Of a DNA stretch of 64,000 nucleotides, positions 9,100 to 17,785 are shown piece by piece (position 1 is the first letter of the stretch; each line of letters begins with the position of its first letter). This DNA is from Ureibacillus chungkukjangi (lineage in GTDB: Bacteria > Bacillota > Bacilli > Bacillales_A > Planococcaceae): NCBI RefSeq assembly GCF_003217295.1, contig NZ_QJTJ01000007.1, positions 62,001 through 126,000 on the forward strand. Direction: 5' to 3'. The translations under genes were made by a program, and so were the position numbers. Below the pieces are notes generated by a model, which was given only the letters and a program-made list of their open reading frames with translations, was not told the DNA's origin and ran no database searches.

Positions 9100-10827
9100 T
9101 TAAGTTAATTGCTGTTCAGCATATTTTCGATATAAATCGTGGGATTCCGTTAATTCAGCATGAGTTCCCATTCCAGTAATTTGTCCTTTTTCTATAAAGA
9201 TGATTTTGTCCGCATCCACAATTGTAGAAAGTCTGTGGGCAATGACAAATGTTGTGCGTCCCTCCATTAACCGAGATAGTGCTTGCTGGACAACACTTTC
9301 TGATTGACTGTCCAGACTTGCAGTTGCTTCATCCATTAGAAGAATTTTAGGATCCCGTAAGAAGGCACGTGCTATAGCAATTCTTTGCTTTTGACCGCCT
9401 GAGAGCTTAACACCGCGTTCCCCCACTTCAGTATCAAGATCGTTCGCGAAGGAGCGAATAAATTCATCTGCATATGCCATTTTGGCAACTTCCCATAGGC
9501 GTTCATCAGAAATCTCTTCACTTAAGCCATAGCACAGATTGTCGCGAATCGTTCCAGACATCATGGCACTTTCCTGTGATACATAACCAATTTGACTTCT
9601 CCATGAAGATAAGGAAATTTCATTGATAGGTGTATCCCCAACCTTTATAACTCCCTCTGATGGAATATAATAACGTTCAAGCATAGCAAATAAGGTAGTT
9701 TTCCCTCCTCCACTAGGACCTGCAAAGGCTATCATCTCACCTGGTTTAGCTTCAAAGGATACATTTTTAATAACAGGTTCGTCTTCGTTGTAGGCATAAG
9801 ATACATTCATAACCCGAATTATTTCGTTTTTAATATCCTTTTCGATTCCCTCTTGCCCATCCTCTAGAGGCATTTCTAAAATATTAATAATTCGCTCTGT
9901 TGCCCCTTTCGCTTTTTGGAGCTGTGTAAAGAACATTGCAAAGGATGTTATTGGGAAAATAATTTGGAACAGATATAATAGGAAGGCAACAAGGGATCCA
10001 GTGGACATCGTACCTTCTGCTACACGTATACCGCCATAGCCAATGATCATTACAATTACAAACATGACTACTGTATACATAAAGGGTCCGATTAAAGCAA
10101 AAATCTTCGCTTCCTTAAGACCAAACTTTAAGAGCGAGCTGATGCCCGTCTTCCCTTTTTGTTCTTCAAACTTTTCTGCATTAGATGATTTCATCAGTCT
10201 AATTTCACTAATTGTTTGTTGAATATTACCCGAAAATGTAGCTGTTTCATCCTGCAAACCTTTTGAAATTTTCGCCATTTTTGAGCCAAGTGGAACCATA
10301 ATAACTACAGTAACCGGCACAGATATAAGCATGATTAAAGTCATTTTCCAATCCATGATAAATAAGATAATGACTGCCCCAATAATTGAAATTAGCCCTG
10401 AGATAAATTGCGGGAAATGCTGTGAGATTAAATCTTTCACAATTCCTGTATCATTGACAACGCGGCTAACCGATTCTCCACTTTGCTGAGTATCAAAATA
10501 CGAAACTGGCAATCTAATCATTTTAAGCCACATTTTTTCACGCATATTAGCTACTACCTTTTGTCCTACAAAGGCTAGTAAATATGTAGAAACACCATCG
10601 ATGACAGCCTGTAAGATGAAGACTCCTACGATAAGAATGATTAATGTAGTGCTAACAGTTGAAAGCGAAAATCCATCGACAAAATCTCTTGTCAATATAG
10701 GAATAGTTAGACCGACAATTGTTGTAATGAGGCTAAATATTAACCCAAAAGTAAGTGCAACTTTAGGAATGCCGATAGAAAATATCAAAGATAAAAATGG
10801 TTTAAGACTATTATTTTGTTTGTCCAT
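9100..10827 (-). CDS. bmrA: BmrA-like multidrug ABC exporter (half transporter)
   Basis: Membrane export pump that works as a homodimer. The first 310 residues form the six-helix exporter domain with the conserved PVSYFDTQQSGESVSRVVND stretch. The rest is the ATPase: Walker A GPSGGGKTT near residue 370, Q-loop GYVSQES, signature LSGGQKQR near 475, Walker B ILLMDEATASLDS and switch IAHRLST. Length (575) and local sequence agree well with B. subtilis BmrA, which exports several drugs and dyes. The catalytic Glu after Walker B is present, so both sites should hydrolyse ATP. AGGAG stands 9 bases before the ATG. Monocistronic between two terminators. Confidence 0.85.
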   Translation of the reverse strand: MDKQNNSLKPFLSLIFSIGIPKVALTFGLIFSLITTIVGLTIPILTRDFVDGFSLSTVSTTLIILIVGVFILQAVIDGVSTYLLAFVGQKVVANMREKMWLKMIRLPVSYFDTQQSGESVSRVVNDTGIVKDLISQHFPQFISGLISIIGAVIILFIMDWKMTLIMLISVPVTVVIMVPLGSKMAKISKGLQDETATFSGNIQQTISEIRLMKSSNAEKFEEQKGKTGISSLLKFGLKEAKIFALIGPFMYTVVMFVIVMIIGYGGIRVAEGTMSTGSLVAFLLYLFQIIFPITSFAMFFTQLQKAKGATERIINILEMPLEDGQEGIEKDIKNEIIRVMNVSYAYNEDEPVIKNVSFEAKPGEMIAFAGPSGGGKTTLFAMLERYYIPSEGVIKVGDTPINEISLSSWRSQIGYVSQESAMMSGTIRDNLCYGLSEEISDERLWEVAKMAYADEFIRSFANDLDTEVGERGVKLSGGQKQRIAIARAFLRDPKILLMDEATASLDSQSESVVQQALSRLMEGRTTFVIAHRLSTIVDADKIIFIEKGQITGMGTHAELTESHDLYRKYAEQQLT

Positions 10828-10956
10828 TTTTTAATGCTCCTAAATTTATATTTTGGTATCTTTATACAGGAAAAACTTTCATTTCTATCATACAACATAA
10901 ATAGGTATTTCTTATCAGAATTACTCCACTAAAATTTTCTCTTATAATAATAAAAC

Positions 10957-10995
10957 GAACTCCCTCTTAACTTTTAGTATCTTAAGAGGGAGTTC
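10957..10995 (-). terminator. Terminator of fhs
   Basis: Perfect 14-bp arms GAACTCCCTCTTAA (10957-10970) and TTAAGAGGGAGTTC (10982-10995), with a TTTTATT tail on the minus strand. Confidence 0.88.
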
Positions 10996-11015
10996 TAAAG
11001 TTTTTTAGATTCTAT

Positions 11016-12689
11016 TTAGAATAATCCGAGTGCTTGTCCATCTTCTGTTACGTCCATACGTAGAGCTGCTGGTTCCTTTGGTAAGCCTGGCATTGTCATA
11101 ATGTCACCAGTCAAACAAACAAGGAAGCCTGCACCTAATTTAGGAATCACTTCTCGTACAATGATTGTAAATCCTTGCGGGCGACCTAACTGCTTTGGAT
11201 TGTCTGATAATGAATATTGGGTTTTAGCCATACAAATCGGTAAATCATCCCAATCGAATTGCTCGATTTGAGCCATCTGTTTTTTCGCTTGATCTGTAAA
11301 TTGTACTCCTTCACCACCATAGACCCTTTGAACAACTGCATTAATTTTTTCTTCAATAGAGTCAGTCGTCTTATATAATGGCGCGAAGTTTTGCGGCTCC
11401 TCGAGTATCTCAAGCACCTGTTGAGCAAGCTCAAGCCCTCCTTTACCGCCTTCCTCCCATACATTTGTACGTGAAATTCTTACATTATTTGCATGAGCCC
11501 AGTTTAAAATAGTAATCAGCTCTGCTTCTGAATCCGTAACAAAACGGTTCAATGCAACGACAGGTTCGATTCCAAATTCACGTATCGTCTGAATATGTTT
11601 TTCTAGATTCGGAATTCCATTTATTAAAGCCTCAACGTTTTCTTCGGATAAATTAGTCTTTGTTACGCCACCGTGCATTTTTAGCGCACGAATCGTTGTA
11701 ACAACAACTACAGCATCCGGTGCAAAACCACCCTGACGTGCCTTAATATTCATAAATTTCTCTGCACCTAAATCCGCCCCAAAACCAGCTTCAGTAACAA
11801 CGATATCAGCTAGGTTTCGTGCAGTTTGTGTTGCAATAATAGAGTTACAGCCATGAGCTATGTTAGCAAATGGTCCTCCATGAATAAGAGCTGGTGTACC
11901 TTCTATTGTTTGTACTAAATTTGGTTTAAAAGCATCCTTTAGCAATAAAGTTAGAGCTCCTTCAACCTTTAAATCACGAACAAATACAGGCTCCTTCATG
12001 TAGGTGTAACCAATTACGATATTTGCAAGACGTTCTTTCAGGTTTTCAAGGCTTGTCGCTAAACAGAAAATTGCCATAATTTCAGAGGCTACTGTAATAT
12101 CAAATCCATCTTCTCTTGGTACCCCCTGCATAGGTCCACCTAACCCTACTACAATGTTACGAAGAGAACGGTCGTTTATATCTAATACGCGTTTCCATAT
12201 AATTCTTCTTGGGTCAATTTGGAGCTCATTGCCCTGATGTATATGATTGTCGATAAGAGCTGCTAGTGCATTATTTGCAGAAGTAATTGCATGTAAATCA
12301 CCAGTAAAATGCAGGTTTATTTCCTCCATAGGGACTACCTGTGAATACCCTCCACCTGTTGCACCGCCCTTAACGCCCATTACCGGTCCTAATGAAGGCT
12401 CACGTAATGCCACAATTACTTTCTGGTCGAGTTGCTTTAACGCATCAGACAACCCAACTGTAATAGTTGACTTTCCTTCACCTGCTGGAGTGGGACTTGT
12501 AGCTGTAACAAGCACGACTTTTCCTAATGCACTTCCGGAAATTTTAGTTGTATCAATTTTGGCTTTATATCTGCCATATTGTTCAATTGCATCAAGTGGA
12601 ATTTGAGCAGACTCTGCAATTTCCGTAATTAGCTTCATCTCTGCTTGACTCGCAATTTGTAAATCCGTTAATTTTTTAGTCGTTGTCAT
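11016..12689 (-). CDS. fhs: Formate-tetrahydrofolate ligase
   Basis: Joins formate to tetrahydrofolate with ATP to give 10-formyl-THF for purine and fMet synthesis. The 557-residue protein has the family's ATP loop TPAGEGKST (residues 67-75), the [14 protein letters not shown] block, the [16 protein letters not shown] block and [16 protein letters not shown]. The C-terminal [17 protein letters not shown] and [12 protein letters not shown] segments are also intact. It is a single gene with its own terminator, divergent from the cold-shock gene. Confidence 0.96.
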   Translation of the reverse strand: MTTTKKLTDLQIASQAEMKLITEIAESAQIPLDAIEQYGRYKAKIDTTKISGSALGKVVLVTATSPTPAGEGKSTITVGLSDALKQLDQKVIVALREPSLGPVMGVKGGATGGGYSQVVPMEEINLHFTGDLHAITSANNALAALIDNHIHQGNELQIDPRRIIWKRVLDINDRSLRNIVVGLGGPMQGVPREDGFDITVASEIMAIFCLATSLENLKERLANIVIGYTYMKEPVFVRDLKVEGALTLLLKDAFKPNLVQTIEGTPALIHGGPFANIAHGCNSIIATQTARNLADIVVTEAGFGADLGAEKFMNIKARQGGFAPDAVVVVTTIRALKMHGGVTKTNLSEENVEALINGIPNLEKHIQTIREFGIEPVVALNRFVTDSEAELITILNWAHANNVRISRTNVWEEGGKGGLELAQQVLEILEEPQNFAPLYKTTDSIEEKINAVVQRVYGGEGVQFTDQAKKQMAQIEQFDWDDLPICMAKTQYSLSDNPKQLGRPQGFTIIVREVIPKLGAGFLVCLTGDIMTMPGLPKEPAALRMDVTEDGQALGLF

Positions 12690-12782
12690 ATTCGCTGCCT
12701 ACTTTCTCTCTACGTCTAAATTTATTATAAACTTTTTATGACAAACAAAAAGGGCTGTTATACTTGCAGAAATGTCAAAATG

Positions 12783-12811
12783 TTGACACTATTATTACAA
12801 TCATGTATATT
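12783..12811 (+). promoter_or_regulatory. Sigma-A promoter of the cold-shock gene
   Basis: TTGACA (12783-12788), a 17-bp spacer ending in TG, and TATATT (12806-12811). The leader to the ATG would be about 57 bases. Confidence 0.8.
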
Positions 12812-12874
12812 TTAATTCGTAATAGCTCCATATTAATAAATGCCATACTAACGATATAGGAGGAGAACGCCTCT

Positions 12875-13075
12875 ATGCACCAAGGAAAAGTGAAATGGTT
12901 CAATAATGAAAAGGGCTATGGTTTTATTGAATGCAACGACGGTGAAGATGTTTTCGTTCACTTCACTGGCATACAAGAAGAAGGATTTCGTACGTTAGAT
13001 GAGGGACAAGATGTATCATTTGATATTGTCGAAGGTAATCGCGGTCCCCAAGCGTCAAATGTTGTTAAACTATAA
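12875..13075 (+). CDS. Cold-shock protein (CspA/CspB family)
   Basis: A single OB-fold domain of 66 residues that binds single-stranded RNA/DNA and melts mRNA structure. Both RNA-binding motifs are present: KGYGFIE (RNP1) and DVFVHF (RNP2), with the starting [11 protein letters not shown] block. An AGGAGG site lies before the ATG. The strong promoter and separate terminator indicate a highly expressed single gene. Confidence 0.96.
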   Translation: MHQGKVKWFNNEKGYGFIECNDGEDVFVHFTGIQEEGFRTLDEGQDVSFDIVEGNRGPQASNVVKL

Positions 13076-13082
13076 GTTGGTG

Positions 13083-13116
13083 CCAGTCAGACAAGCAAGT
13101 AAGACTGGTTTTTTTA
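13083..13116 (+). terminator. Terminator of the cold-shock gene
   Basis: CCAGTC (13083-13088) pairs with GACTGG (13103-13108), followed by seven T. Confidence 0.85.
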
Positions 13117-13144
13117 TTTAAATTTTCGTAATAATAATGACAGC

Positions 13145-13174
13145 AATGAAGTATCGAAAAGCCGATACTTCATT
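13145..13174. terminator. Bidirectional terminator-like hairpin
   Basis: Perfect 12-bp arms AATGAAGTATCG and CGATACTTCATT around a 6-base loop, with T-rich sequence on the plus strand. It probably also ends transcription of the PstS-like gene from the minus strand. Confidence 0.7.
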
Positions 13175-13265
13175 TTTATATTTATGCTGTAAAAATTGCT
13201 GGTAAATGAGGGCTTGGCAATAGCATGTACATAAACAGATACATTTGTGGTCAAATTACATTTTT

Positions 13266-14429
13266 CTAATCATTCACTGGGACATAACCTGCTTTTTCAA
13301 CTAATTCTTGTCCTTGGGGTGATACTATCCAGTCGATTAGTTTTTCTACATTTGGATTTTTTGAACCCGCTGTCACTATATAGAATTCCGAAGCAATTGG
13401 ATAGCTATTATTACGAATATTTTCCTTAGTGGGAGCAACCCCATCAATTTCAAGTAATTTGATCTTGTTATTTTGGACCATTTCAGTTGAATAAAATCTA
13501 AAAGTATAGCCTATTGCATTCTTAAAATTTTTATACTGAGAGACCTCACTAATGATACCCCCCATTGCAGATGCGATATCGTCTGTAGGTGCTTCCATTA
13601 TTGGCGTTTCTCCCATAAAGGACTGTAAAGCTGACTGTGAACCACTATCCTCCGGTCTTTGAAAAGCACGAATACTATCGTTCCCGCCTCCAACCTCATT
13701 CCAATTAGTGATTTCACCGGAATATATTCCTTTTAACTGCTCACTTGATAATCCCTCGATATCATTCTTTTTATTCACAAAAAATACGAAGGCTTCCCTA
13801 CCAATTGGAGTCAGCTTCAAATCTAACCCTAGTGATTCCGCTCGATTCAATTGTGATTTAGATGGTGCTGCGACGAAAATCATATCCACCTTTCCTTCGA
13901 ATAAATTGGTGTAAGCATTAGGAGTTGTCGTGACAATGATTTCACTGCTATGTAAATCGTATTCTTTTTCTGGATAAGTAGCCTGTGCAATTGCTGAATA
14001 CAAAGGGTACAAGGCAGTTGCACCATCAATTCTAGGCAAATTTTCTTTCATGGTGAATGTAGAAGGCTCACTTAAGGTAGCAGCCTTTGAATCCTTTGAA
14101 AATGGCATATAATCATAAATATCAACCTCGGAATCTACTGTTGCTAATAGCTTTGTATACCCCACTTCTATTGGTTTAATAGATGTAATACCAATTGCAG
14201 CAAAGGCGACTATGAAGAAAACTAGCTTACCTTTTTTCTTTTTGAATAAGTGAAAGGCATTAAACACATACGTTATAAACAATACAAAAGCGATTGCAAA
14301 AATTAGTGCTATATAATGCATTTCCCCCATTAGCAAGGTAAAGAATGCAGCTAGTCCTGAAAAAAACAACAGTGAAATAAATACAAAAATAGACATAAAA
14401 ACTCGCTCGGAAATTGAATTGTTTTCCAA
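13266..14429 (-). CDS. Membrane-tethered PstS-like substrate-binding protein
   Basis: The C-terminal 270 residues form a phosphate-type binding domain: RIDGATALYPLYSAIAQ, then FVAAPSKSQ, GREAFVFFVN, IYSGEITNWNEVGG, FQRPEDSGSQSALQ and IGYTFRFY. These correspond to the PstS ligand loops, including the SGS segment. Unlike PstS it has no lipobox; three hydrophobic helices in the first 95 residues should anchor it to the membrane. The start is TTG at 14429 with AAAAGGAGG 7 bases upstream. No pstCAB or phosphate regulator is adjacent, so it may act as a sensor or storage protein rather than an importer part; this is inference. Confidence 0.75.
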   Translation of the reverse strand: MENNSISERVFMSIFVFISLLFFSGLAAFFTLLMGEMHYIALIFAIAFVLFITYVFNAFHLFKKKKGKLVFFIVAFAAIGITSIKPIEVGYTKLLATVDSEVDIYDYMPFSKDSKAATLSEPSTFTMKENLPRIDGATALYPLYSAIAQATYPEKEYDLHSSEIIVTTTPNAYTNLFEGKVDMIFVAAPSKSQLNRAESLGLDLKLTPIGREAFVFFVNKKNDIEGLSSEQLKGIYSGEITNWNEVGGGNDSIRAFQRPEDSGSQSALQSFMGETPIMEAPTDDIASAMGGIISEVSQYKNFKNAIGYTFRFYSTEMVQNNKIKLLEIDGVAPTKENIRNNSYPIASEFYIVTAGSKNPNVEKLIDWIVSPQGQELVEKAGYVPVND

Positions 14430-14443
14430 ATGAAAACCTCCTT

Positions 14444-14503
14444 TTACATAATTCGCTTCTTATAATAAGCAGCCCCTGCTCTCACAATAACATTTTTTCC
14501 CAA
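14444..14503 (-). CDS. Possible 19-residue basic peptide or leader ORF
   Basis: TTG at 14501-14503 has AAAGGAGG 6-7 bases upstream, and 19 sense codons follow to a TAA just before the ribosome binding site of the PstS-like gene. The peptide has four Lys/Arg near its end (YYKKRI) and no acidic residue. It could be a leader peptide or a small gene; I recognise no family. Confidence 0.35.
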   Translation of the reverse strand: MGKNVIVRAGAAYYKKRIM

Positions 14504-14636
14504 GCAATTCCTCCTTTGTTTAAATATTTTGAAAGACTATGTATCTTCTTCCTAACAATCTCATAATTATGGTATAGGCATAGGAAGGAAGCATCCTTAC
14601 TTTCCCATGCCCACTATACATATAAGGAGAACTTAC

Positions 14637-15236
14637 TTGAGATCAAAAAAACTCTATAAATATTATCTTAAAGATTTACTGACAAAAATTCCTTGGATTA
14701 TTGCAGGTGCTTTTATGGCTGCTATAAGTCTTGAAGTCATCCTTGTTCCCAATGGATTGATCGACGGCGGAATTACAGGTATTTCAATTATGCTTTCGAA
14801 AGGTTTAGGTTTATCATTAAGCACGCTTATCTTCTTACTTAATATTCCTTTTATTTACTTGGGCTATAAACGATTAGGTAAACGTTTCGCTTTCTGTACG
14901 ATGTTAGGCATTATTTCGTTGACTGTCTCAACAGGCCTTTTAGATGCATTTCCTCCTTTTCTTCATGGAAATTCCTTTTTGTTAATCTTTATCGGTGCTA
15001 TTTTACTTGGACTGGGCATAGGAATTGTACTTCGAAATGGTGGAGCGATAGATGGGACAGACGTGCTTGCAATTCTGATTTCTAGAAGAACCTCTTATTC
15101 AGTGGGAGAATCTATTTTCATAATCAACATTTTTATATTCATGGTAGCCTTTCTTCTGTTCGGTCTGATGGGTGCAATTGTTTCAATCATCACTTACTTT
15201 ATTGCAACAATTGTTGTCGATGTAGTGAGGACTTAA
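14637..15236 (+). CDS. YitT-family membrane protein lacking the usual C-terminal domain
   Basis: About five membrane helices with the YitT signature VPNGLIDGGITGISIMLS near the start and LRNGGAIDGTDVLAILIS in the middle. Family members normally run to about 280 residues and end in a cytosolic DUF2179 domain; this one stops after 199 residues at VVDVVRT, and the bases beyond contain no continuation in any frame on the same strand. I chose TTG at 14637 because AAGGAG at 14624-14629 lies 7 bases before it; an upstream in-frame ATG at 14607 has no such site. Role unknown. Confidence 0.75.
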   Translation: MRSKKLYKYYLKDLLTKIPWIIAGAFMAAISLEVILVPNGLIDGGITGISIMLSKGLGLSLSTLIFLLNIPFIYLGYKRLGKRFAFCTMLGIISLTVSTGLLDAFPPFLHGNSFLLIFIGAILLGLGIGIVLRNGGAIDGTDVLAILISRRTSYSVGESIFIINIFIFMVAFLLFGLMGAIVSIITYFIATIVVDVVRT

Positions 15237-15427
15237 ATTTTTTCAGAAGGCTGAGAATACCTTTTGATTGGTAAATTCAAAAATGGCTTTGTTCCTTTTT
15301 TAACTATTAAATGTAGAACGTGTTCTATTTCCTCTCTAGACCTTTCTTCAAGAATTGGCATGATTTCAGCTATTATTTGTTTTCGCTCTTGTTCAGTAAG
15401 ACCGTATTTGTTCTCAATGCTATTCAT
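15233..15427 (-). CDS. Small protein, second gene of the SOS-type operon
   Basis: A 64-residue protein I do not recognise. It is acidic and helical in the middle (LTEQERKQIIAEIMPILEERSREEIEHVL), with a basic proline-containing tail. Its ATG overlaps the stop of the 125-residue gene upstream by 4 bases, so the two are translationally coupled and share the LexA-box promoter. The helical part would suit a protein-protein contact. It ends in a 4-base tail-to-tail overlap with the YitT gene. Confidence 0.6.
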   Translation of the reverse strand: MNSIENKYGLTEQERKQIIAEIMPILEERSREEIEHVLHLIVKKGTKPFLNLPIKRYSQPSEKI

Positions 15428-15801
15428 GAATTATCACACTTCCCACTTACTTTTTTTAATACAAGATTGATTTTCCGTTCAACCTGCCCTTTCAGAACTT
15501 CCCCAGTGTACTGAAAGGGTATAATGTTACCGCGAAAATTAAAGCTATAGAAACATTCATTTCGATTGAAGCATTGATAATTTTCGTAGGCTACACCCCT
15601 CTTATAAAGAGATTTTGATACATGGTTAAATTCGTCCTTTAAAATTTCTAATTGCTGTGTACAAAAGTTAAGATAAGGACGTTTTACCTTAAAGGATTCA
15701 AATAATCTCTGATCATGCTTCACAGATTTAATGGCCAATTCTAAGATTACATACAAATGAATCATTGATTTTATTTCATTTGGTAAATCCATGCTGTTCA
15801 C
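15424..15801 (-). CDS. YhjD-like protein, first gene of a LexA-box operon
   Basis: A 125-residue protein of unknown function. Its pattern (a long helix SMIHLYVILELAIKSVKHD, then KRPYLNFCTQQLEILKDEF, then YKRGVAYENYQC) reminds me of the YhjD family of Bacillus, whose gene I recall as SOS-regulated; this is from memory and not checked. The start is GTG at 15801 behind AGAGGAAGG; an ATG at 15792 is also possible. The promoter at 15836-15864 carries a LexA box, which strongly suggests induction by DNA damage. Confidence 0.65.
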   Translation of the reverse strand: MNSMDLPNEIKSMIHLYVILELAIKSVKHDQRLFESFKVKRPYLNFCTQQLEILKDEFNHVSKSLYKRGVAYENYQCFNRNECFYSFNFRGNIIPFQYTGEVLKGQVERKINLVLKKVSGKCDNS

Positions 15802-15835
15802 TTACCTTCCTCTAGTTCATTTTCTTATTAAATAC

Positions 15836-15864
15836 ATTATACGAACAAATGTTCTATAATTCAA
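15836..15864 (-). promoter_or_regulatory. SOS promoter with LexA box
   Basis: On the minus strand TTGAAT (15859-15864), a spacer of exactly 17 bp and TATAAT (15836-15841). The spacer holds CGAACAAATGTTCT (15842-15855), which matches the Bacillus LexA/DinR consensus CGAACRNRYGTTYG at all but the last base. Confidence 0.85.
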
Positions 15865-15871
15865 CATTAAA

Positions 15872-15906
15872 AAGAGCATGTTTTGAATCTTACTCAAAAC
15901 ATGCTC
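15872..15906 (-). terminator. Terminator of the VOC-family gene
   Basis: Perfect 14-bp arms AGAGCATGTTTTGA and TCAAAACATGCTCT; TTTTT follows on the minus strand. It lies just upstream of the SOS promoter and may insulate it. Confidence 0.88.
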
Positions 15907-15914
15907 TACTTCAA

Positions 15915-16673
15915 TTACTTTTCACTTTCGAAAATATATTTCGTTCCTTCTATAACGGCATCCTGCTCTTTGGCTGCACCCGATATAACTACTTGTGAAA
16001 TTTTATCACTATCAGCTGATTGTTTAAATGTAAATAAACAATTGGGTATATTTAATGTTTTAGAAGTGCCTCTCTCTTTGACATCTAAACCAAAAGCTAT
16101 AGCCCATTCTGTTGCTATCGATAAATCCTTTACCTCGAACTCAATTTCTTTCAATTTAACATTACCAAGTGTATGCGGTTTAATCGCCCCTGACTCGACA
16201 AGATCGTTATAGCGAGCCTCATCCTCTCCGTCCCATTGAATGATAAATGGGAATTCAAGAGCTTGTCCTTCTTTACCAAAATGAAGAAGCTTCCAACTCA
16301 AAACTGACCCATCTGGACGCGTTCTCGAAAATTCTTCAGGTCCGTAAATGTCATAGCCTAAGGATTTAAGGCTTTCTGCATCCTTCTCGATAGAATTTGT
16401 TCTTAAAGCTAGTCGTACTACGCCATTTTGATAGTTTTTATTTTTATATGTTTCATGTAATGTGTATGGCTCAAGAGCAGATTTCTCAAACAAAGGTTCA
16501 TCATAAATACCGATAAACTCAATATACGATAAGCCAAAATAACATAATGAATTATACGTTCCCCACATTTCATGCTTACCACCATTAACAGTATGCAAGC
16601 CAAGCTCACTTGTTGAAGCAACGAGCTGCTCAGGTCTTCCTACAAAATGAACAAGATGATCTAATAGATACAC
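15915..16673 (-). CDS. VOC-superfamily (glyoxalase-like) protein
   Basis: Begins YLLDHLVHF and continues with WGTYNSLCYFGLSYIEFIGI, the repeated beta-alpha-beta-beta-beta pattern of the vicinal oxygen chelate fold, in the Glyoxalase_3-like group. His in DHLVHF and Glu in YIEFIG are plausible metal ligands. A second, more diverged half occupies residues 130-250. I chose GTG at 16673 because a G-rich AAGGGGGGAG lies just upstream; an ATG at 16694 would start before that site. Substrate unknown. Single gene with a strong terminator. Confidence 0.75.
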   Translation of the reverse strand: MYLLDHLVHFVGRPEQLVASTSELGLHTVNGGKHEMWGTYNSLCYFGLSYIEFIGIYDEPLFEKSALEPYTLHETYKNKNYQNGVVRLALRTNSIEKDAESLKSLGYDIYGPEEFSRTRPDGSVLSWKLLHFGKEGQALEFPFIIQWDGEDEARYNDLVESGAIKPHTLGNVKLKEIEFEVKDLSIATEWAIAFGLDVKERGTSKTLNIPNCLFTFKQSADSDKISQVVISGAAKEQDAVIEGTKYIFESEK

Positions 16674-16747
16674 AGTCTCCCCCCTTGAATTCATGCATTA
16701 CACTTTTCCACATAAAAAAGAACAGCTAAAATCCCGTTTGTTCGACT

Positions 16748-17422
16748 TTATTTATTCGTTAATATTTCTACCAGCATGTTTGCTGTTTTTTCTTTTCCTT
16801 CCACTTGTACTATTTCTCCATTTTTAGAAACAATAAAATGTGGCTCGTCCATCCCGTAGAGTGATTTTGAACTATTGGCAACCATAAATTCTGCCTTTGC
16901 TGAATCCATTCGCAATTTAGCACGACTAATCAAATAATCGATATCATCAGTCGCCTCTAGCTTAAAGCCTATTAAGGTTGTATCAGGTGACCATCCTTTA
17001 ATCTGCCCTAATACTTTTGGAGCTTTTTTAAAATGAATGATTGGTGGCTCATCTGAAGGCATTTTACCCTTTTCCTCCATAAGATTTCCCTGTGTGTCAT
17101 ATACCTTATCAATAATCCAATCAGAGCCAGCTGCAGCCATTATGACAAAATCAACAAATTCCTTTTGGACGATTGATTGAATTTTGGAGCCCAGATCCTC
17201 AATTCCCTCAAATACTACTAATTGCATTTTGGATGCATTTTCTGGAAGCTTCGCAAAATAGCCATGTAGGTAAATCACCTCGGCACCAGCAGCTAAGGCA
17301 GCCTCTGCAAGAAAGCAGCCCATCGCCCCTTTAGACAAATTCGTATGGCCTCGCACATTATCCCATTTTTCCAATGTACCGCCACTTGTTATTAAAACCT
17401 TTTTACCATTTAATGTTTTCAC
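16748..17422 (-). CDS. Standalone phosphopantothenoylcysteine synthetase (CoaB-type)
   Basis: Matches the CoaB half of the usual CoaBC enzyme, which joins cysteine to 4-phosphopantothenate. Motifs seen: KKVLITSGGTLE (nucleotide loop), HTNLSKGAMGCFLAEA, VIMAAAGSDW, the GKMPSD stretch with the conserved Lys, and LIGFKLE. There is no CoaC decarboxylase domain, so it resembles the monofunctional CoaB of streptococci. I chose GTG at 17422 behind AGGTGAT; an in-frame GTG at 17431 is part of that site. A normal bifunctional CoaBC may exist elsewhere in the genome. A type II pantothenate kinase is encoded 5 kb away. Confidence 0.8.
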   Translation of the reverse strand: MKTLNGKKVLITSGGTLEKWDNVRGHTNLSKGAMGCFLAEAALAAGAEVIYLHGYFAKLPENASKMQLVVFEGIEDLGSKIQSIVQKEFVDFVIMAAAGSDWIIDKVYDTQGNLMEEKGKMPSDEPPIIHFKKAPKVLGQIKGWSPDTTLIGFKLEATDDIDYLISRAKLRMDSAKAEFMVANSSKSLYGMDEPHFIVSKNGEIVQVEGKEKTANMLVEILTNK

Positions 17423-17686
17423 TGTAATCACCTATTTTATCTCGATAAATTCATTATCACCATTATATATTAATAATTACAAATAAAGTTATCATTAAGA
17501 TTAAAAAGTATAAAATCCCTCAAAATCTATTAATGCTAGTTTTCTTCTGAAACTGCAACAGTCCTAAATTAGTAAAATCCAAATCTATTAAATATACTTT
17601 TTTATGTCTATTTTCAATTCTCAAATCATATATTTAAATATATTTCCGATATTTCAAATAGTTTAAAATAAACTATTATTTCCCAT
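17423..17686. other. AT-rich divergent intergenic region
   Basis: Between the CoaB gene and the SEC-C gene. I find no gene, hairpin or RNA here; the inverted repeat at its right end is listed separately. Confidence 0.6.
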
Positions 17687-17717
17687 CCAATTATAAAGCC
17701 GTTATTATTATAATTGG
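17687..17717 (+). promoter_or_regulatory. Inverted repeat over the promoter of the SEC-C/HTH gene
   Basis: Perfect 10-bp arms CCAATTATAA (17687-17696) and TTATAATTGG (17708-17717) with centres 21 bp apart, two helical turns. The second arm contains TATAAT (17709-17714), the best -10 box for the downstream gene; the -35 region is weak. This is the layout of an operator. Confidence 0.5.
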
Positions 17718-17785
17718 ATAGTAATATCGAATTAGCTTATTCTATTAAACATTCAACTAGAATTATTGAGAAGGAAGTGTTGTTC

